Shown piece by piece: positions 26,201-33,997 of a DNA stretch of 64,000 nt. Each line of letters starts with the position of its first letter. Positions within the stretch are counted from its first letter, which is position 1. A program made the position numbers and the translations under genes. The notes under the pieces were generated by a model. It saw only the letters and a list, made by a program, of their open reading frames with translations. It was not told where the DNA came from and ran no database searches. This DNA is from Paenibacillus plantarum (GTDB lineage: Bacteria; Bacillota; Bacilli; Paenibacillales; NBRC-103111): positions 62,001 to 126,000 of the forward strand of contig NZ_WHNY01000090.1 of assembly GCF_013141695.1 (NCBI RefSeq), written 5' to 3'.

Positions 26201-27990
26201 CCGGTGACTGTTGCTACTAGCTTCGTACCATCGTTAATCTCGTAGCCAGTTACGCCCCCATTGTCGGTTGACGGATCCCAAGTGAGTGTGACGCTTTTCA
26301 TCTTAATGGCTGATGCAGCTAAGTTAGTTGGTGCTGTTGGAGCCTGTGTGTCGTTAGTTACATAAGCCTGGCTTGCTGGGGATACATTCCCCGCCGCATC
26401 GACGGCTCTCACGGTAAACGTATAACTATTCGTTGCGATCAGGCCACTTGCTGTAAAGGTTAATCCTGTCACAGACCCCACCAACACCGTGTCTTTATAA
26501 ACATTGTATCCGGTCACCCCGATATTATCGGTCGAGGCATTCCATGCCAAATCAACACTTCCTGCCGTCTGACCTATGGCGTGCAGATTCGTTGGCGTAC
26601 TTGGCGCCGCCGTATCCGGAATCAATTCGATCGCAGCATCATCATAATACAGCGTTCCTTGCTGGCTAGCACTGCCCCCGCGGAGGGTCGCCAAATTCAA
26701 CTGCAAGTTATTCGTGCCGGCCGGCAGGTTAGCCGTATTCACAGTGACCGAAATCTCTCTCCATTCACTGCTGCTCAGCGCAACACTTGGCGCAACTACA
26801 GTGCCGAGAAAGGAACCATTTTTCGCATAACTGAAGAAAACCCACGCGTCATTGCCGACATAATCAGCCGACTTCTTGACCTTCACCGTCGCTTTGATTT
26901 GCATGTTATTGTCAATCGTCATCGTCTTAGAAACCCAACCTGCGGCTCCTGCATCCACTGCGCTAATATATAGGGCATTGGTTCCGCTATTGGCCTCCAT
27001 CGTCGTGACCCCCGTATCCACCGGTGTCGTTCGCGACCATAAGGCAGAATTCCAATTGACCGGAACAAGCTTGCTTCCACTGGATGTCGTGATCTCAAAC
27101 CCAGGATTGGCGATGCTCCATACATTTGGCGTGGTCAGACTTACAGCATTACTGGCCACAGACAGATTGCCCGCCGTATCCTTCGCTTTTACAGTAAACG
27201 TATAACTAGTACCCGCATTGAGAGCGCTTACGGAATACGTTAATCCTGTCGTAGATCCAATCAGCGTTGTACCGTTGTAAACTTCGTACCCTTGAATGCC
27301 AACGTTATCCGTTGAGGCGTTCCATGCAAGAGTAACACTCGTCGCCGTTTGGCCCGTAATGGCAAGATTAGTTGGAGTTGTTGGCGCCTCCGTATCCAGC
27401 AGTTCCATCGTTACATCGTCATAATAGAGTGTCCCGGCGTTGCTTCCGCTGCCTGCTTTCGATGTCGCTAAGTTTAACCAGAGCATATTCGTTCCCACTG
27501 GAAACTGACTGCTGTTGACGGTTAACGTAATTTCTGTCCACTCTGTGCTGCTTACGGCAGTCATATTGGATGAACTTATCCCCAGGAAACTACCGCTATT
27601 CCCATAGCTGATGAACACCCAAGGATTATTGCCAGCATAATCGGCCGACTTCTTCACTTTCACCGTGGTTTTAATCGTTTGGGGACTCGTATCAACCAGA
27701 ATCGCTTTGGAAGTCCAACCAGCGGCTCCCGCATCCGTTGCACTAATATAAATTGATTTTGCCCCACTGTTGTACACGGCTGTCGTTACGCTCGTATCCA
27801 CCGGTGTCGTTCTGCTCCATAAGGATGTCGTCCAATTCGTCGGTATCAGTTTCGTTTGACTCACCGTTGTTTCTTCGAACCCAGGATTAACCACATTAAG
27901 TAAACTTGCTGCCTGAACACGCGGTGACATCGTTGGTAACATGGCAAGCATCATGGTGCAAAGCAACAGCCATATGACGGTTTTCCTCAT
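22588..27990 (-). CDS. Secreted multidomain glycoside hydrolase with CBM and FN3 modules (1800 aa)
   Basis: After a signal peptide (MRKTVIWLLLC...VQA, about 27 residues) come three copies of a 170-residue carbohydrate-binding-like module opening NPGFE(E/I)T (near residues 35, 295, 640), FN3 domains after the first (one) and second (two), an Ig-like spacer, and a TIM-barrel glycosidase of clan GH-A, GH39-like. WEIWNEP provides the acid/base Glu (about E1065) and SSESHAG the nucleophile (about E1161). A CBM9-like domain and three 74-residue repeats finish it. It should be exported and cut a plant or microbial polysaccharide. I start at 27990; upstream AAGGAGG is 11 bases away, and an overlapping ATG-TTA-TGA mini-frame lies at the better spacing. 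Confidence 0.88.
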   Translation of the reverse strand: MRKTVIWLLLCTMMLAMLPTMSPRVQAASLLNVVNPGFEETTVSQTKLIPTNWTTSLWSRTTPVDTSVTTAVYNSGAKSIYISATDAGAAGWTSKAILVDTSPQTIKTTVKVKKSADYAGNNPWVFISYGNSGSFLGISSSNMTAVSSTEWTEITLTVNSSQFPVGTNMLWLNLATSKAGSGSNAGTLYYDDVTMELLDTEAPTTPTNLAITGQTATSVTLAWNASTDNVGIQGYEVYNGTTLIGSTTGLTYSVSALNAGTSYTFTVKAKDTAGNLSVASNAVSLTTPNVWSIANPGFEITTSSGSKLVPVNWNSALWSRTTPVDTGVTTMEANSGTNALYISAVDAGAAGWVSKTMTIDNNMQIKATVKVKKSADYVGNDAWVFFSYAKNGSFLGTVVAPSVALSSSEWREISVTVNTANLPAGTNNLQLNLATLRGGSASQQGTLYYDDAAIELIPDTAAPSTPTNLHAIGQTAGSVDLAWNASTDNIGVTGYNVYKDTVLVGSVTGLTFTASGLIATNSYTFTVRAVDAAGNVSPASQAYVTNDTQAPTAPTNLAASAIKMKSVTLTWDPSTDNGGVTGYEINDGTKLVATVTGVTYTVTGLEAYSGYTFTVKARDGSGNLSLASNPVNVLTSSYYDVANPGFEETKTSGMKLVPLSWSSSFWSGASGVDMGITTATINSGTNAVYINSTSTGAAGFSSKIIPIDNSMQTIKTSVKAKKSADYAGNGAWVFISYFKDGTFLGTTAANTPTLSSTVWTDISFTIDNSQFPVGTNQIQLNVASTKTPNVSNSGTLYYDDASMQSVEYFPLKADAFANWWKIGQNVVFKATQDQLPVSVQTLTGTIYDTDSQVVGQVTVDRATLLSTGWSWTPSHEGYYEIAFDYTKQGVTGTLPLQQSYRILSSPKRTAAEFVRNRTSVAVVESQSISKADRNPLFGFSNGFSDLRAIELADLVGFDFARIHTIPWGGQFGDTSMAIETSRGVFNWAGLDEHVNKLQSVGMDIIGNIVFTPLWASSHPEDTTVYIGVPGYAAYAPTDMNDFANFLRALVARYGDRITTWEIWNEPHLKGGSIFWNDTPEKFVELLRTGYETIKSVQPNSEIWIGGMGGHRYLPFYNELLRLGGANYYDKLALHGKLPDPKEYQAYDQMYNVPSKPWVSSESHAGLVNASETSSIQSEPVIARKMLYDYMYQMKNGVEQIAYFDMVNNTEIEAIPFAHAEGWFTESSGLFRKKPQLEPRLGSVVMHRFIETLGNDIVYKGEYALSGNQKAVYFESDGSPILVVWSEDANVGTVAPALASAFTTNTVVRDWTGGTEAATPTLQVKPNKMYYISNVNAAYLAGLTSTQDVLLSDYEKAVQNTNIPIAAGSKSNLFDRTTGALSTDIHWITDNWEFVSLTSEQPAGFAARAAVGAATDGFDLVIEVSDASFVPNDSKGNYYIGDSIQFGLDTSGVGMVGAQVEFQAALTANGPVLYKGTAPYIGGDLPSNWTPAGQFVPNGSMLVDSSQSGKKIYKIHLAWSELYPYMLDTTKPIFVSLLVNNNNGNGRLGYLEWASGIGGAKNVSQYGKILLQDPAPVADEVSVQFKDSSGNAISGGVVSYYDGGWKDFGVTNASGTVSKSLPDKAYTFAMTYEGTYTEKVQNTGTDPTVVFQTVNVNVQLKDSQGNPLNGGAVSYYAGNWRTFGNAVGGEIHKELLPGSYTFSMTYEGGIKEKLHNIGTDPTVVFQTVNVNVQLKDSLGNPLDGGAVSYYAGSWRALGSTVGGEIHKELLPGVYTFGMSYGGEYKEIVGNTSLNPAVSFQM

Positions 27991-28207
27991 AACATAGATT
28001 CCCTCCTTGAATTCATTTTGCCTCTCGAATCTCGAATCTCGAATGCGCTTCCCGTTACTCACTTCCCTTTATGGATGGATTACATGGATAAATATAGGAC
28101 GAATCCGGTGGTCAAAGATAGGAGACGATTTATACATCGTTATCCGATTTTATCTATTTTGACAAAAAAATAGCCGACAACGAGATGATCGCTGCCAGCA
28201 TGATCCC

Positions 28208-28990
28208 CTACTTATTCAAAATATCCATCCATATTTTAACCGTTGTTGCCACAATGAGTGCAGCCAGAATCCATTGAAGCAGCTTGGCGTTCAATTTCTT
28301 GCTGATTTTAGCCCCAATTGGAGCTGCGATGGTACTTGCAATAACCATAACAATCGACGGGACAAGAAGCATATGTCCTCCCGCTACTTTTCCGGCAGTT
28401 GAGCCTATGGAAGAGATAAAAGTAATGGCTAGGGAAGAAGCAATCGCTACACGTGTTGGAATTTTCAGAATGACCAGCATGACAGGTACGGTAATAAACG
28501 CTCCAGCCGCTCCAACAATACCCGAAACAACTCCGATAATAGCCGCGAAGATCGCCGCAACCGGTTTATTAAACTTCACCTTGTTAAACTCCATGTCTTC
28601 CTGTCCTTTTTTGGGAAGAAACATCATAATCGCTGCGATCAGAGCCAGAACTGCATAGGTGATGTTAATGAAGGAGTCTGATAGAAACTTGGAACCATAC
28701 CCCCCGATAAAGCTGCCAATAACGATGGTTCCCCCCATGATGAATACAAGGGATTTATTGATATACCCTCCTTTTCGAAAGGCTAACATACCTGAAAGTG
28801 TCGCAAAAAAGACTTGAACCGCACTAATTGCCGATACTTCATGTGCCGTAAATGCTGCAAAACCCATGGCTGGCGGAATATACAAGAGCATCGGATACTT
28901 GATGATGGAACCTCCAATTCCAACCATACCAGAGATTAGAGATCCAATAAAACCAATACCAAACAATAGAATAATCCACCCATAATCCAT
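28208..28990 (-). CDS. TauE/SafE family sulfite exporter (YrkJ-like)
   Basis: The 260-residue protein has about eight membrane helices and two related halves, each beginning with a G-rich helix: GSLISGMVGIGGSIIKYP and GVVSGIVGAAGAFITVP. This is the TauE/SafE pattern for exporters of sulfite or sulfonate anions. It is downstream of the DsrE gene by 26 bp and in the same operon, whose order resembles the Bacillus yrkE-J genes, so it likely removes sulfite made by persulfide oxidation. Confidence 0.9.
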   Translation of the reverse strand: MDYGWIILLFGIGFIGSLISGMVGIGGSIIKYPMLLYIPPAMGFAAFTAHEVSAISAVQVFFATLSGMLAFRKGGYINKSLVFIMGGTIVIGSFIGGYGSKFLSDSFINITYAVLALIAAIMMFLPKKGQEDMEFNKVKFNKPVAAIFAAIIGVVSGIVGAAGAFITVPVMLVILKIPTRVAIASSLAITFISSIGSTAGKVAGGHMLLVPSIVMVIASTIAAPIGAKISKKLNAKLLQWILAALIVATTVKIWMDILNK

Positions 28991-29016
28991 AGCTTTCTCC
29001 TCCTATCTCCGCGAAT

Positions 29017-29499
29017 TTAAATAAATAAATTCACTTTGGCATCTGCCGCGTCACCTAAATAAGCTGCTACCCCTGCATACTCAATACCATCAAGAAGTTC
29101 TTCTTTTTGTAAGCCAAGCAGATCCATTGTCATTGTACAAGCCACTAGCTTAACGCCTTGCTCTTGTGCTAATTCAATGAGCTGCGGCAATGTCAGCGCA
29201 TTATGCTTTTTCATCACATGCTTAATCATCTTGGGACCTAGCCCTCCGAAATTCATTTTGGATAACCCCAACTTGTTCGCACCACGCGGCATCATTTTAC
29301 CGAACATGGATTCCAGCCATCCTTTTTTGATGGGAACGGATTCATCCTTACGCAGCGCATTAAGTCCCCAAAAGGTGAAGAACATCGTTACTTCATGGTC
29401 ATAAGCAGCTGCACCGTTGGCAATAATAAATGCAGCAATAGCCTTGTCCAATTCACCGCTAAAAAGTACAATCGTTGATTTTTCTTTATTATCTATCAT
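29017..29499 (-). CDS. DsrE/DsrF-like sulfur carrier protein (YrkE-like)
   Basis: The 160-residue protein matches DsrE/F/H-like proteins: STIVLFSGELDKAIAAFIIANGAAA, then VTMFFTFWGLNAL, and a late Cys in KLVACTMTMDLLG, the position that carries sulfur in this family. It should pass persulfide sulfur in the cytoplasm. A palindromic CstR-type operator lies 27 bp upstream of its start, so it probably leads its own transcript with the exporter gene. Confidence 0.88.
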   Translation of the reverse strand: MIDNKEKSTIVLFSGELDKAIAAFIIANGAAAYDHEVTMFFTFWGLNALRKDESVPIKKGWLESMFGKMMPRGANKLGLSKMNFGGLGPKMIKHVMKKHNALTLPQLIELAQEQGVKLVACTMTMDLLGLQKEELLDGIEYAGVAAYLGDAADAKVNLFI

Positions 29500-29525
29500 T
29501 TAAATCATCCCCTTTTCATCCCCAT

Positions 29526-29541
29526 ATACCCGTACGGGTAT
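29526..29541. promoter_or_regulatory. CstR-type operator upstream of the DsrE gene
   Basis: ATACCCGTACGGGTAT is a perfect 16-bp palindrome. It shares the ATACC...GGTAT frame with three other sites in this locus. Confidence 0.75.
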
Positions 29542-29564
29542 TTAATAAGACAAAAAAAATTTAC

Positions 29565-29789
29565 TTATCCCTTTTTAACAGTAAAGGTAAATATGCCATT
29601 GTCTTCTTTGGATTCAAGAAGTTCATGCTTCGTTTGGTTTACCCAAGCTTGAAAGTCCTTCATAGAACCTTTATCGGTTGTTTGAAGCTCCATAATCTGA
29701 CCAGATTCCAGAGAATCAATCCCTTTTTTCGCCTTAACAATCGGCATCGGACAAGCAAGTCCTTTTGCATCTACAACTAAGTTTGCCAT
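29565..29789 (-). CDS. TusA family sulfurtransferase (YrkI-like)
   Basis: The 74-residue protein has the TusA signature: VVDAKGLACPMPIVKAKKGI with the sulfur-carrying Cys in ACPMP, then LQTTDKGSMKDFQAW. It relays persulfide sulfur. I choose the ATG at 29789 because the two earlier ATGs lie inside or directly against the GGAGAG ribosome site. Confidence 0.92.
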   Translation of the reverse strand: MANLVVDAKGLACPMPIVKAKKGIDSLESGQIMELQTTDKGSMKDFQAWVNQTKHELLESKEDNGIFTFTVKKG

Positions 29790-29832
29790 TATCATCATCT
29801 CTCCTTATTTATTTAAAATGTAAAACGTATGA

Positions 29833-30405
29833 TTAGTCTTGTTCTTGATCATAGATCCATTCCCTCATGCCAGGCGTTACATTCTTAACATGATGAAACC
29901 CCTTGTCGGATAGGATTTGGCAAGCCATGTCACTTCGAGTTCCAGTACGGCATACTATATAATAGGCTTGGCTAGGATCAAGCTCCGTTATTTTTTCTTC
30001 CAATTGACCTAGAGGGATTGAGATGGCACCCGGAATGCGCCCAAATGCATATTCAGCGGGTTCTCGAACATCGATAATATGGGCCGCTTCCCCTGAAGAA
30101 ATCTTGGTTTGAACTTCTTCATTTGTAACGATGTGCGGGTATTTTTTTTCTATTTTCGTATCCGATGACTCGGCTTTGCGAATAAAGTGATGAAACACGC
30201 CGTTTTCTTCTTTTAAACCTAGGTACTGATGTCCTGTACGGCCGGACCAACTCTTCAGGTCGGCTACCGAGCCTTTATCTGTTGCACGTATCTCCAATAC
30301 TTCACCTGCATTCATTTCATCCATCGCCTTTTTGGTGCGAACGACTGGCAGCGGACACGCAAGACCTTCACATTCGATTACTCGATTCACTTGCAGTGTT
30401 GACAT
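29833..30405 (-). CDS. TusA-rhodanese fusion protein (YrkF-like)
   Basis: The 190-residue protein fuses an N-terminal TusA domain (ECEGLACPLPVVRTKKAM, Cys in ACPLP) to a C-terminal rhodanese domain (about 95-185) with IDVREPAEYAFGRIPGA and the active loop VCRTGTRS. Both domains carry a sulfur-accepting Cys, so sulfur could pass directly between them. The start at 30405 follows GGAGG by eight bases. It is co-directional with the neighbouring sulfur genes. Confidence 0.93.
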   Translation of the reverse strand: MSTLQVNRVIECEGLACPLPVVRTKKAMDEMNAGEVLEIRATDKGSVADLKSWSGRTGHQYLGLKEENGVFHHFIRKAESSDTKIEKKYPHIVTNEEVQTKISSGEAAHIIDVREPAEYAFGRIPGAISIPLGQLEEKITELDPSQAYYIVCRTGTRSDMACQILSDKGFHHVKNVTPGMREWIYDQEQD

Positions 30406-30432
30406 GAACATTACCTCCAATATCTACAAATT

Positions 30433-30741
30433 TTATTTACCGTAAGTTATTTGCCCAGTCCATTTCGACATGCCGCCTGGCATATTAAGCACGTTATAAC
30501 CCATTGAGGAGAGGAAATCACATGCCTGTCCGCTTCGATTACCGCTGCGACAAACAACGATTGTTTCTTGCTGTTGATCCATTTCATTGAGCGCTCTTGC
30601 GATTTGCCCTAGCGGAATATGCCTGGCACCTGGAATGTGGCCGGACTCCCACTCATCCTGTTCCCTCACATCAAGAATAACTACATTTTCCTTCCTATTG
30701 ATCCGACCCAAAACTTCTTCTGGCATTTGCTCCTTATACAT
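30433..30741 (-). CDS. Single-domain rhodanese sulfurtransferase
   Basis: The 102-residue protein is one rhodanese domain: ILDVREQDEWESGHIPGARHIPLGQI, active loop VCRSGNRSGQA with the catalytic Cys, and a C-terminal GGMSKW. It would accept and donate sulfane sulfur in the cytoplasm. It sits between the MBL-rhodanese and TusA-rhodanese genes with gaps of about 30 bp, indicating one operon. Confidence 0.93.
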   Translation of the reverse strand: MYKEQMPEEVLGRINRKENVVILDVREQDEWESGHIPGARHIPLGQIARALNEMDQQQETIVVCRSGNRSGQACDFLSSMGYNVLNMPGGMSKWTGQITYGK

Positions 30742-30772
30742 CGTCGTTCCCTCCTATCTATGGTGTAGTGGT

Positions 30773-31921
30773 TTAAGCATCATGAACTGCACAACGATTA
30801 GGTCCAATTTCCATCTCTCGTTGTTCCTCGACCGTTGGCGTAATCTTTCCCATATTCGTCTGACGTATTTCTTGGTAAGCATTCGGCTGCGGTGGTAAAT
30901 TCTCAGTAACAGTACGACGGAAGGCTGTTTCCTCTCCAATATTCAATCCTGGATTTTCCATATATAAATCTCCAAGGCGGGCAGAGACTTGACCTCCTTC
31001 TCCCAGCTCCGTAAACTTGCCAAAATGGGCAGGAAGCACGATTAAGTCATGAGGCAATTGCTTATAACGCTCATACAATGTTGTTCTAAGGTCAGTTACC
31101 CAATCCTCTGCTTTACCCGCGAGATCAGGACGACCAATTGATTTAACGAATAAAATGTCCCCCGAAAGCAAGAATTGATTGTCAACGATTAACGAGGTGC
31201 TTCCGATCGTATGTCCAGGCGAATAAATAGGTTGTATCTGAATTTCGGTATCGCCAACCACAATACGGTTTCGTTCCTCAAGCTTCGCGTAGTTAAACAC
31301 GACTTCTTCTGCATCTTTTGGCGGCAGCCAATACGTGCCTCCTATTTTTTCAGCTAATTGCCGTCCACCGGAGATGTGATCAGCGTGAAGATGCGTATCA
31401 ATCGTATGTTTAATGGTTACGTTTCTATCTTGGGCAAAGTTCTCAAAAACTTCTGTCATTCGGACGCCATCAATGATGGCCGCTTCACCGTTCGAGATCA
31501 CCATGTAGGACAAGCAGCCTTTACCTATGCGGATAAATTGAAATATTTCTCCACCATCTTGCAAATCACCAACTTTTACGGGCTCTAGATGCTCACTCCA
31601 AGATTTCATGCCTCCTACCAAGTAAGAAACATGTTGTTTCCCTTGTTCGATCAATTGTTCCCCAACAAATTTCGATGAGCCTTCTTTGGCACATACGACC
31701 AAAATTTCCTTATCATCTGGAAGTTGATCTACAACAGTTTCCACCCCATCGATCAAATCAAAATAGGGTTTGTTTAGAATATGAACATGATGACCTTCGA
31801 TTTTCCAATCCTTAAAGTCGCTTTCGTTACGTACGTCTAAGATGAAAATCGGTTCGTTATTTAATACCTTTTTCGCTAATACAGCGGCGCTCATTCCTTG
31901 CAATTGAACTCCATTTACCAT
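30773..31921 (-). CDS. Rhodanese-MBL fold persulfide dioxygenase-like protein (YrkH-like)
   Basis: The 382-residue protein has an N-terminal rhodanese domain (about 10-115; ILDVRNESDF, Cys in VVCAKEGSS) and a metallo-beta-lactamase domain with THLHADHISG, the SPGHTIGS strand and SGDILFVKSIGRPDL. The latter residues match ETHE1/CstB-type persulfide dioxygenases, which use Fe2+ and O2 to turn persulfide into sulfite. Domain order (rhodanese first) is that of YrkH rather than CstB. It is the first gene of the operon, with two CstR-type operators upstream. Confidence 0.9.
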   Translation of the reverse strand: MVNGVQLQGMSAAVLAKKVLNNEPIFILDVRNESDFKDWKIEGHHVHILNKPYFDLIDGVETVVDQLPDDKEILVVCAKEGSSKFVGEQLIEQGKQHVSYLVGGMKSWSEHLEPVKVGDLQDGGEIFQFIRIGKGCLSYMVISNGEAAIIDGVRMTEVFENFAQDRNVTIKHTIDTHLHADHISGGRQLAEKIGGTYWLPPKDAEEVVFNYAKLEERNRIVVGDTEIQIQPIYSPGHTIGSTSLIVDNQFLLSGDILFVKSIGRPDLAGKAEDWVTDLRTTLYERYKQLPHDLIVLPAHFGKFTELGEGGQVSARLGDLYMENPGLNIGEETAFRRTVTENLPPQPNAYQEIRQTNMGKITPTVEEQREMEIGPNRCAVHDA

Positions 31922-31969
31922 TGTTTATTTCCTCCCTAGAATGAGATTGAAATCCAAGCTCACCTTCAT

Positions 31970-31985
31970 ATACCCCATGGGGTAT
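31970..31985. promoter_or_regulatory. CstR-type operator proximal to the rhodanese-MBL gene
   Basis: ATACCCCATGGGGTAT is a perfect 16-bp palindrome 48 bp upstream of the start codon. Confidence 0.75.
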
Positions 31986-32059
31986 TATTTTAAGCAAAAA
32001 AAATGACTATTACTCATGTATTAGAATTACTTCATGATACTCACCTAAGATATATACAT

Positions 32060-32075
32060 ATACCCGTTGGGGTAT
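32060..32075. promoter_or_regulatory. Second CstR-type operator in the divergent region
   Basis: ATACCCGTTGGGGTAT is a near-perfect palindrome 75 bp from the centre of the first. It is midway between the divergent rhodanese-MBL and ferritin-like genes and may serve either. Confidence 0.65.
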
Positions 32076-32198
32076 GTGTATACTATAATAGAACTTTTCC
32101 TTTTCGTCAACCCTTCTATACTAATCCCCAAACTATTGAACCCCTTTAGGCTTTCACACATATGCTGAGCTAAAAGCCTAGTCAATGGAGGAACCTAT

Positions 32199-32663
32199 AT
32201 GTATTGGACATATCCGTATGATTATCGCAACACCTTTCAACCAGTGTGGAACGTAGGATATCAACAAGCCTTAGAATTAATCAAAGCCGCGGTGCAAGAT
32301 GAGCGGAACGATGAATTATTCTATGATCAACTGATCAAGCTCGCACCTACACCTGAACAAGCCGCAATCATTACATCCATACGTGATGATGAACGCAGTC
32401 ATAACGCCATGTTTCGCAGCATGTATCGAGAGATGACCGGTCATGATGTCTATGGGGTTAGCGATGAGCAGTACCAGCCTGTACGCACGTATTCAGAAGG
32501 CATTCAAAAGGCCCTTCAAGGCGAATTATCTGCGGTCGAGAAATATCGCAAAATCTGGTTCGGACTCCCATATGGGATCTATAAGGATACAGTCTATGGT
32601 ATTATCCTCGATGAGCTCAAGCATGCAAGCAAATATAATTATTTGTTTACTTTGAATCGGTAG
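32199..32663 (+). CDS. Ferritin-like diiron protein
   Basis: The 154-residue protein is a four-helix bundle with two ExxH pairs, E65-x2-H68 (DDERSH) and E139-x2-H142 (DELKH), plus Glu residues at 35/39 and 109/114 in the other two helices. These are the ligands of a carboxylate-bridged diiron centre. Similar proteins in Bacillota are uncharacterised ferritin-like or rubrerythrin-related proteins. A TGGAGG site precedes the ATG. It is divergent from the persulfide operon. Confidence 0.85.
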   Translation: MYWTYPYDYRNTFQPVWNVGYQQALELIKAAVQDERNDELFYDQLIKLAPTPEQAAIITSIRDDERSHNAMFRSMYREMTGHDVYGVSDEQYQPVRTYSEGIQKALQGELSAVEKYRKIWFGLPYGIYKDTVYGIILDELKHASKYNYLFTLNR

Positions 32664-32738
32664 AACAAGCATAGTTCAAGCATGCAGAAGCCATATTAAG
32701 ATCAGTACTGCATACCTTGAATGAAAGAAGGCGAGACC

Positions 32739-33110
32739 ATGTTGGCTATGTTAGGGAAGTTGCTCTTAAAACTTTTGATAAATGGCATCATCATAGTTCC
32801 CATCTTGATGTACCTTACAGATGCTACATTTATGGGGGCACTTTCTGCTACGTATACGTTTTCCCTCCTTACCTACGTCGTTGTTGATCAACTGTTTTTA
32901 AGACTTACGAATAACATGGCTGCTGTATTAGCCGATATGTTATTAACTTATGCCTACTTCTGGCTCGTGGAAAGGCACTTCTACGATTGGTCCTTAACTT
33001 TTACGGATATGACGATCGTAGCTGTATTTTATGGTGTAATGGAGTTCTTTCTGCATATTTATTTTCAAAAAGACAAAGGTCGAATCGGGCGGACTAGCTT
33101 CCATGATTAG
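32739..33110 (+). CDS. YndM/DUF2512 family membrane protein
   Basis: The 123-residue protein has four hydrophobic helices spread over its length, with short polar loops (VDQLFLRLTNN; FQKDKGR), matching the DUF2512 family. The function is unknown. The ATG at 32739 follows GAAGGCGAG at good spacing; an ATG 18 bases earlier lacks a ribosome site. A bidirectional terminator separates it from the convergent rhodanese gene. Confidence 0.8.
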   Translation: MLAMLGKLLLKLLINGIIIVPILMYLTDATFMGALSATYTFSLLTYVVVDQLFLRLTNNMAAVLADMLLTYAYFWLVERHFYDWSLTFTDMTIVAVFYGVMEFFLHIYFQKDKGRIGRTSFHD

Positions 33111-33125
33111 GCTTGACGCACAAAA

Positions 33126-33156
33126 AAAGTCATTGGCCTTGAGGGCTAATGACTTT
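33126..33156. terminator. Bidirectional intrinsic terminator
   Basis: AAAGTCATTGGCC and GGGCTAATGACTTT pair around a TTGA loop, with A and T runs on both sides. It serves the two convergent genes ending at 33110 and 33163. Confidence 0.85.
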
Positions 33157-33162
33157 TTTTAC

Positions 33163-33552
33163 TTATTGCGTTTGCTTACCATTCCAGGACATGATACCGC
33201 CCTTCAAATGAGACAACTCGTTAAAACCATGCTTCCGTAAGAGCTTCGCGGCTTGCTTGCTTCTCATGCCACTTCGGCAGTACAGATAGACTGGTCGATC
33301 CTTAGGAATCTCGGCCAATCTTCTCCCCATAGTCGACAAAGGGATATTAACCGCTCCCGGGATATATCCTTGCTTCACTTCACCAGGCTCACGCACATCG
33401 ATCAGTACATGCTTATGGTTGTCCGTTGTTAAAGCTTCTTGAAATTGTTCAGACGACAGATTGCGCAGCCCTTTGACCCCTGCAAAGCGTGAGTAGAAGA
33501 ACCAAACAATAAAACCTAACGCCACGAGATTGAAAATCATATTACTATCCAT
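33163..33552 (-). CDS. Membrane-anchored rhodanese (YqhL-type)
   Basis: The 129-residue protein has one N-terminal membrane helix (residues 5-22) and a rhodanese domain with IDVREPGEVKQGYIPGA, the active Cys loop YCRSGMRSKQA and GGIMSW. It is placed directly downstream of the CstR-like regulator with a 24-bp gap, so the two form an operon in which the sensor and one sulfurtransferase are made together. Confidence 0.9.
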   Translation of the reverse strand: MDSNMIFNLVALGFIVWFFYSRFAGVKGLRNLSSEQFQEALTTDNHKHVLIDVREPGEVKQGYIPGAVNIPLSTMGRRLAEIPKDRPVYLYCRSGMRSKQAAKLLRKHGFNELSHLKGGIMSWNGKQTQ

Positions 33553-33576
33553 GACCTGCCTCTTTTCTTAAACACA

Positions 33577-33837
33577 TTAACGGCTTTTAACTAACAATTC
33601 TACAGCCTGCTTGACCAGCTTACTTGTGTCTCTACCCGCTTCTTTTTCCTCCATAATGCAATTCTCCAAATTAACAGCAACAACGGTAGCAATCGTTTTA
33701 TCAGCGGCACTGCGAACAGCAGAGATTTGGCTTACGACATCTTTACAATCCTGTTCTTCTTCCATCATCCGTAAAATCCCACGAATCTGACCTTCCATAC
33801 GCTTTAAACGCTTCTTCACATCATCATCGTATTTCAT
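33577..33837 (-). CDS. cstR: CstR-like persulfide-sensing repressor, CsoR family
   Basis: The 86-residue all-helical protein belongs to the CsoR/RcnR family (VKKRLKRMEGQIRGILRMMEE). Cysteines are at 31 and 60 (EEQDC31, NLENC60), the pair that forms sulfur bridges in CstR. The copper-ligand His of CsoR (four residues before the second Cys) is Asn56, arguing against copper sensing. It should release its operators when persulfide crosslinks the cysteines. The longer frame to 33900 is rejected because the operator lies within it; the ATG at 33837 has AAGGAAGGG upstream. Confidence 0.88.
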   Translation of the reverse strand: MKYDDDVKKRLKRMEGQIRGILRMMEEEQDCKDVVSQISAVRSAADKTIATVVAVNLENCIMEEKEAGRDTSKLVKQAVELLVKSR

Positions 33838-33855
33838 AGACACCCTTCCTTCCCT

Positions 33856-33871
33856 ATACCTGTATAGGTAT
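33856..33871. promoter_or_regulatory. CstR-type operator at the cstR gene
   Basis: ATACCTGTATAGGTAT is a near-perfect palindrome 19 bp upstream of the start codon, as expected for autoregulation. Confidence 0.7.
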
Positions 33872-33997
33872 ATTATTGCCCATGTTACGCATAAAAACAA
33901 TATGAAATCTTTGAGAAAGAGCCCGTGTTGCTATATAGTGACACCAACGTATAATAGAGATGGTTACATTCAAAATGTGCAGCCAAAAGGAGGCACC

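Noticed and set aside
33838..33900. 21-residue N-terminal extension of the CstR-like protein
   Set aside because: It would include the operator at 33856-33871; the ATG at 33837 has a good ribosome site and normal family length.
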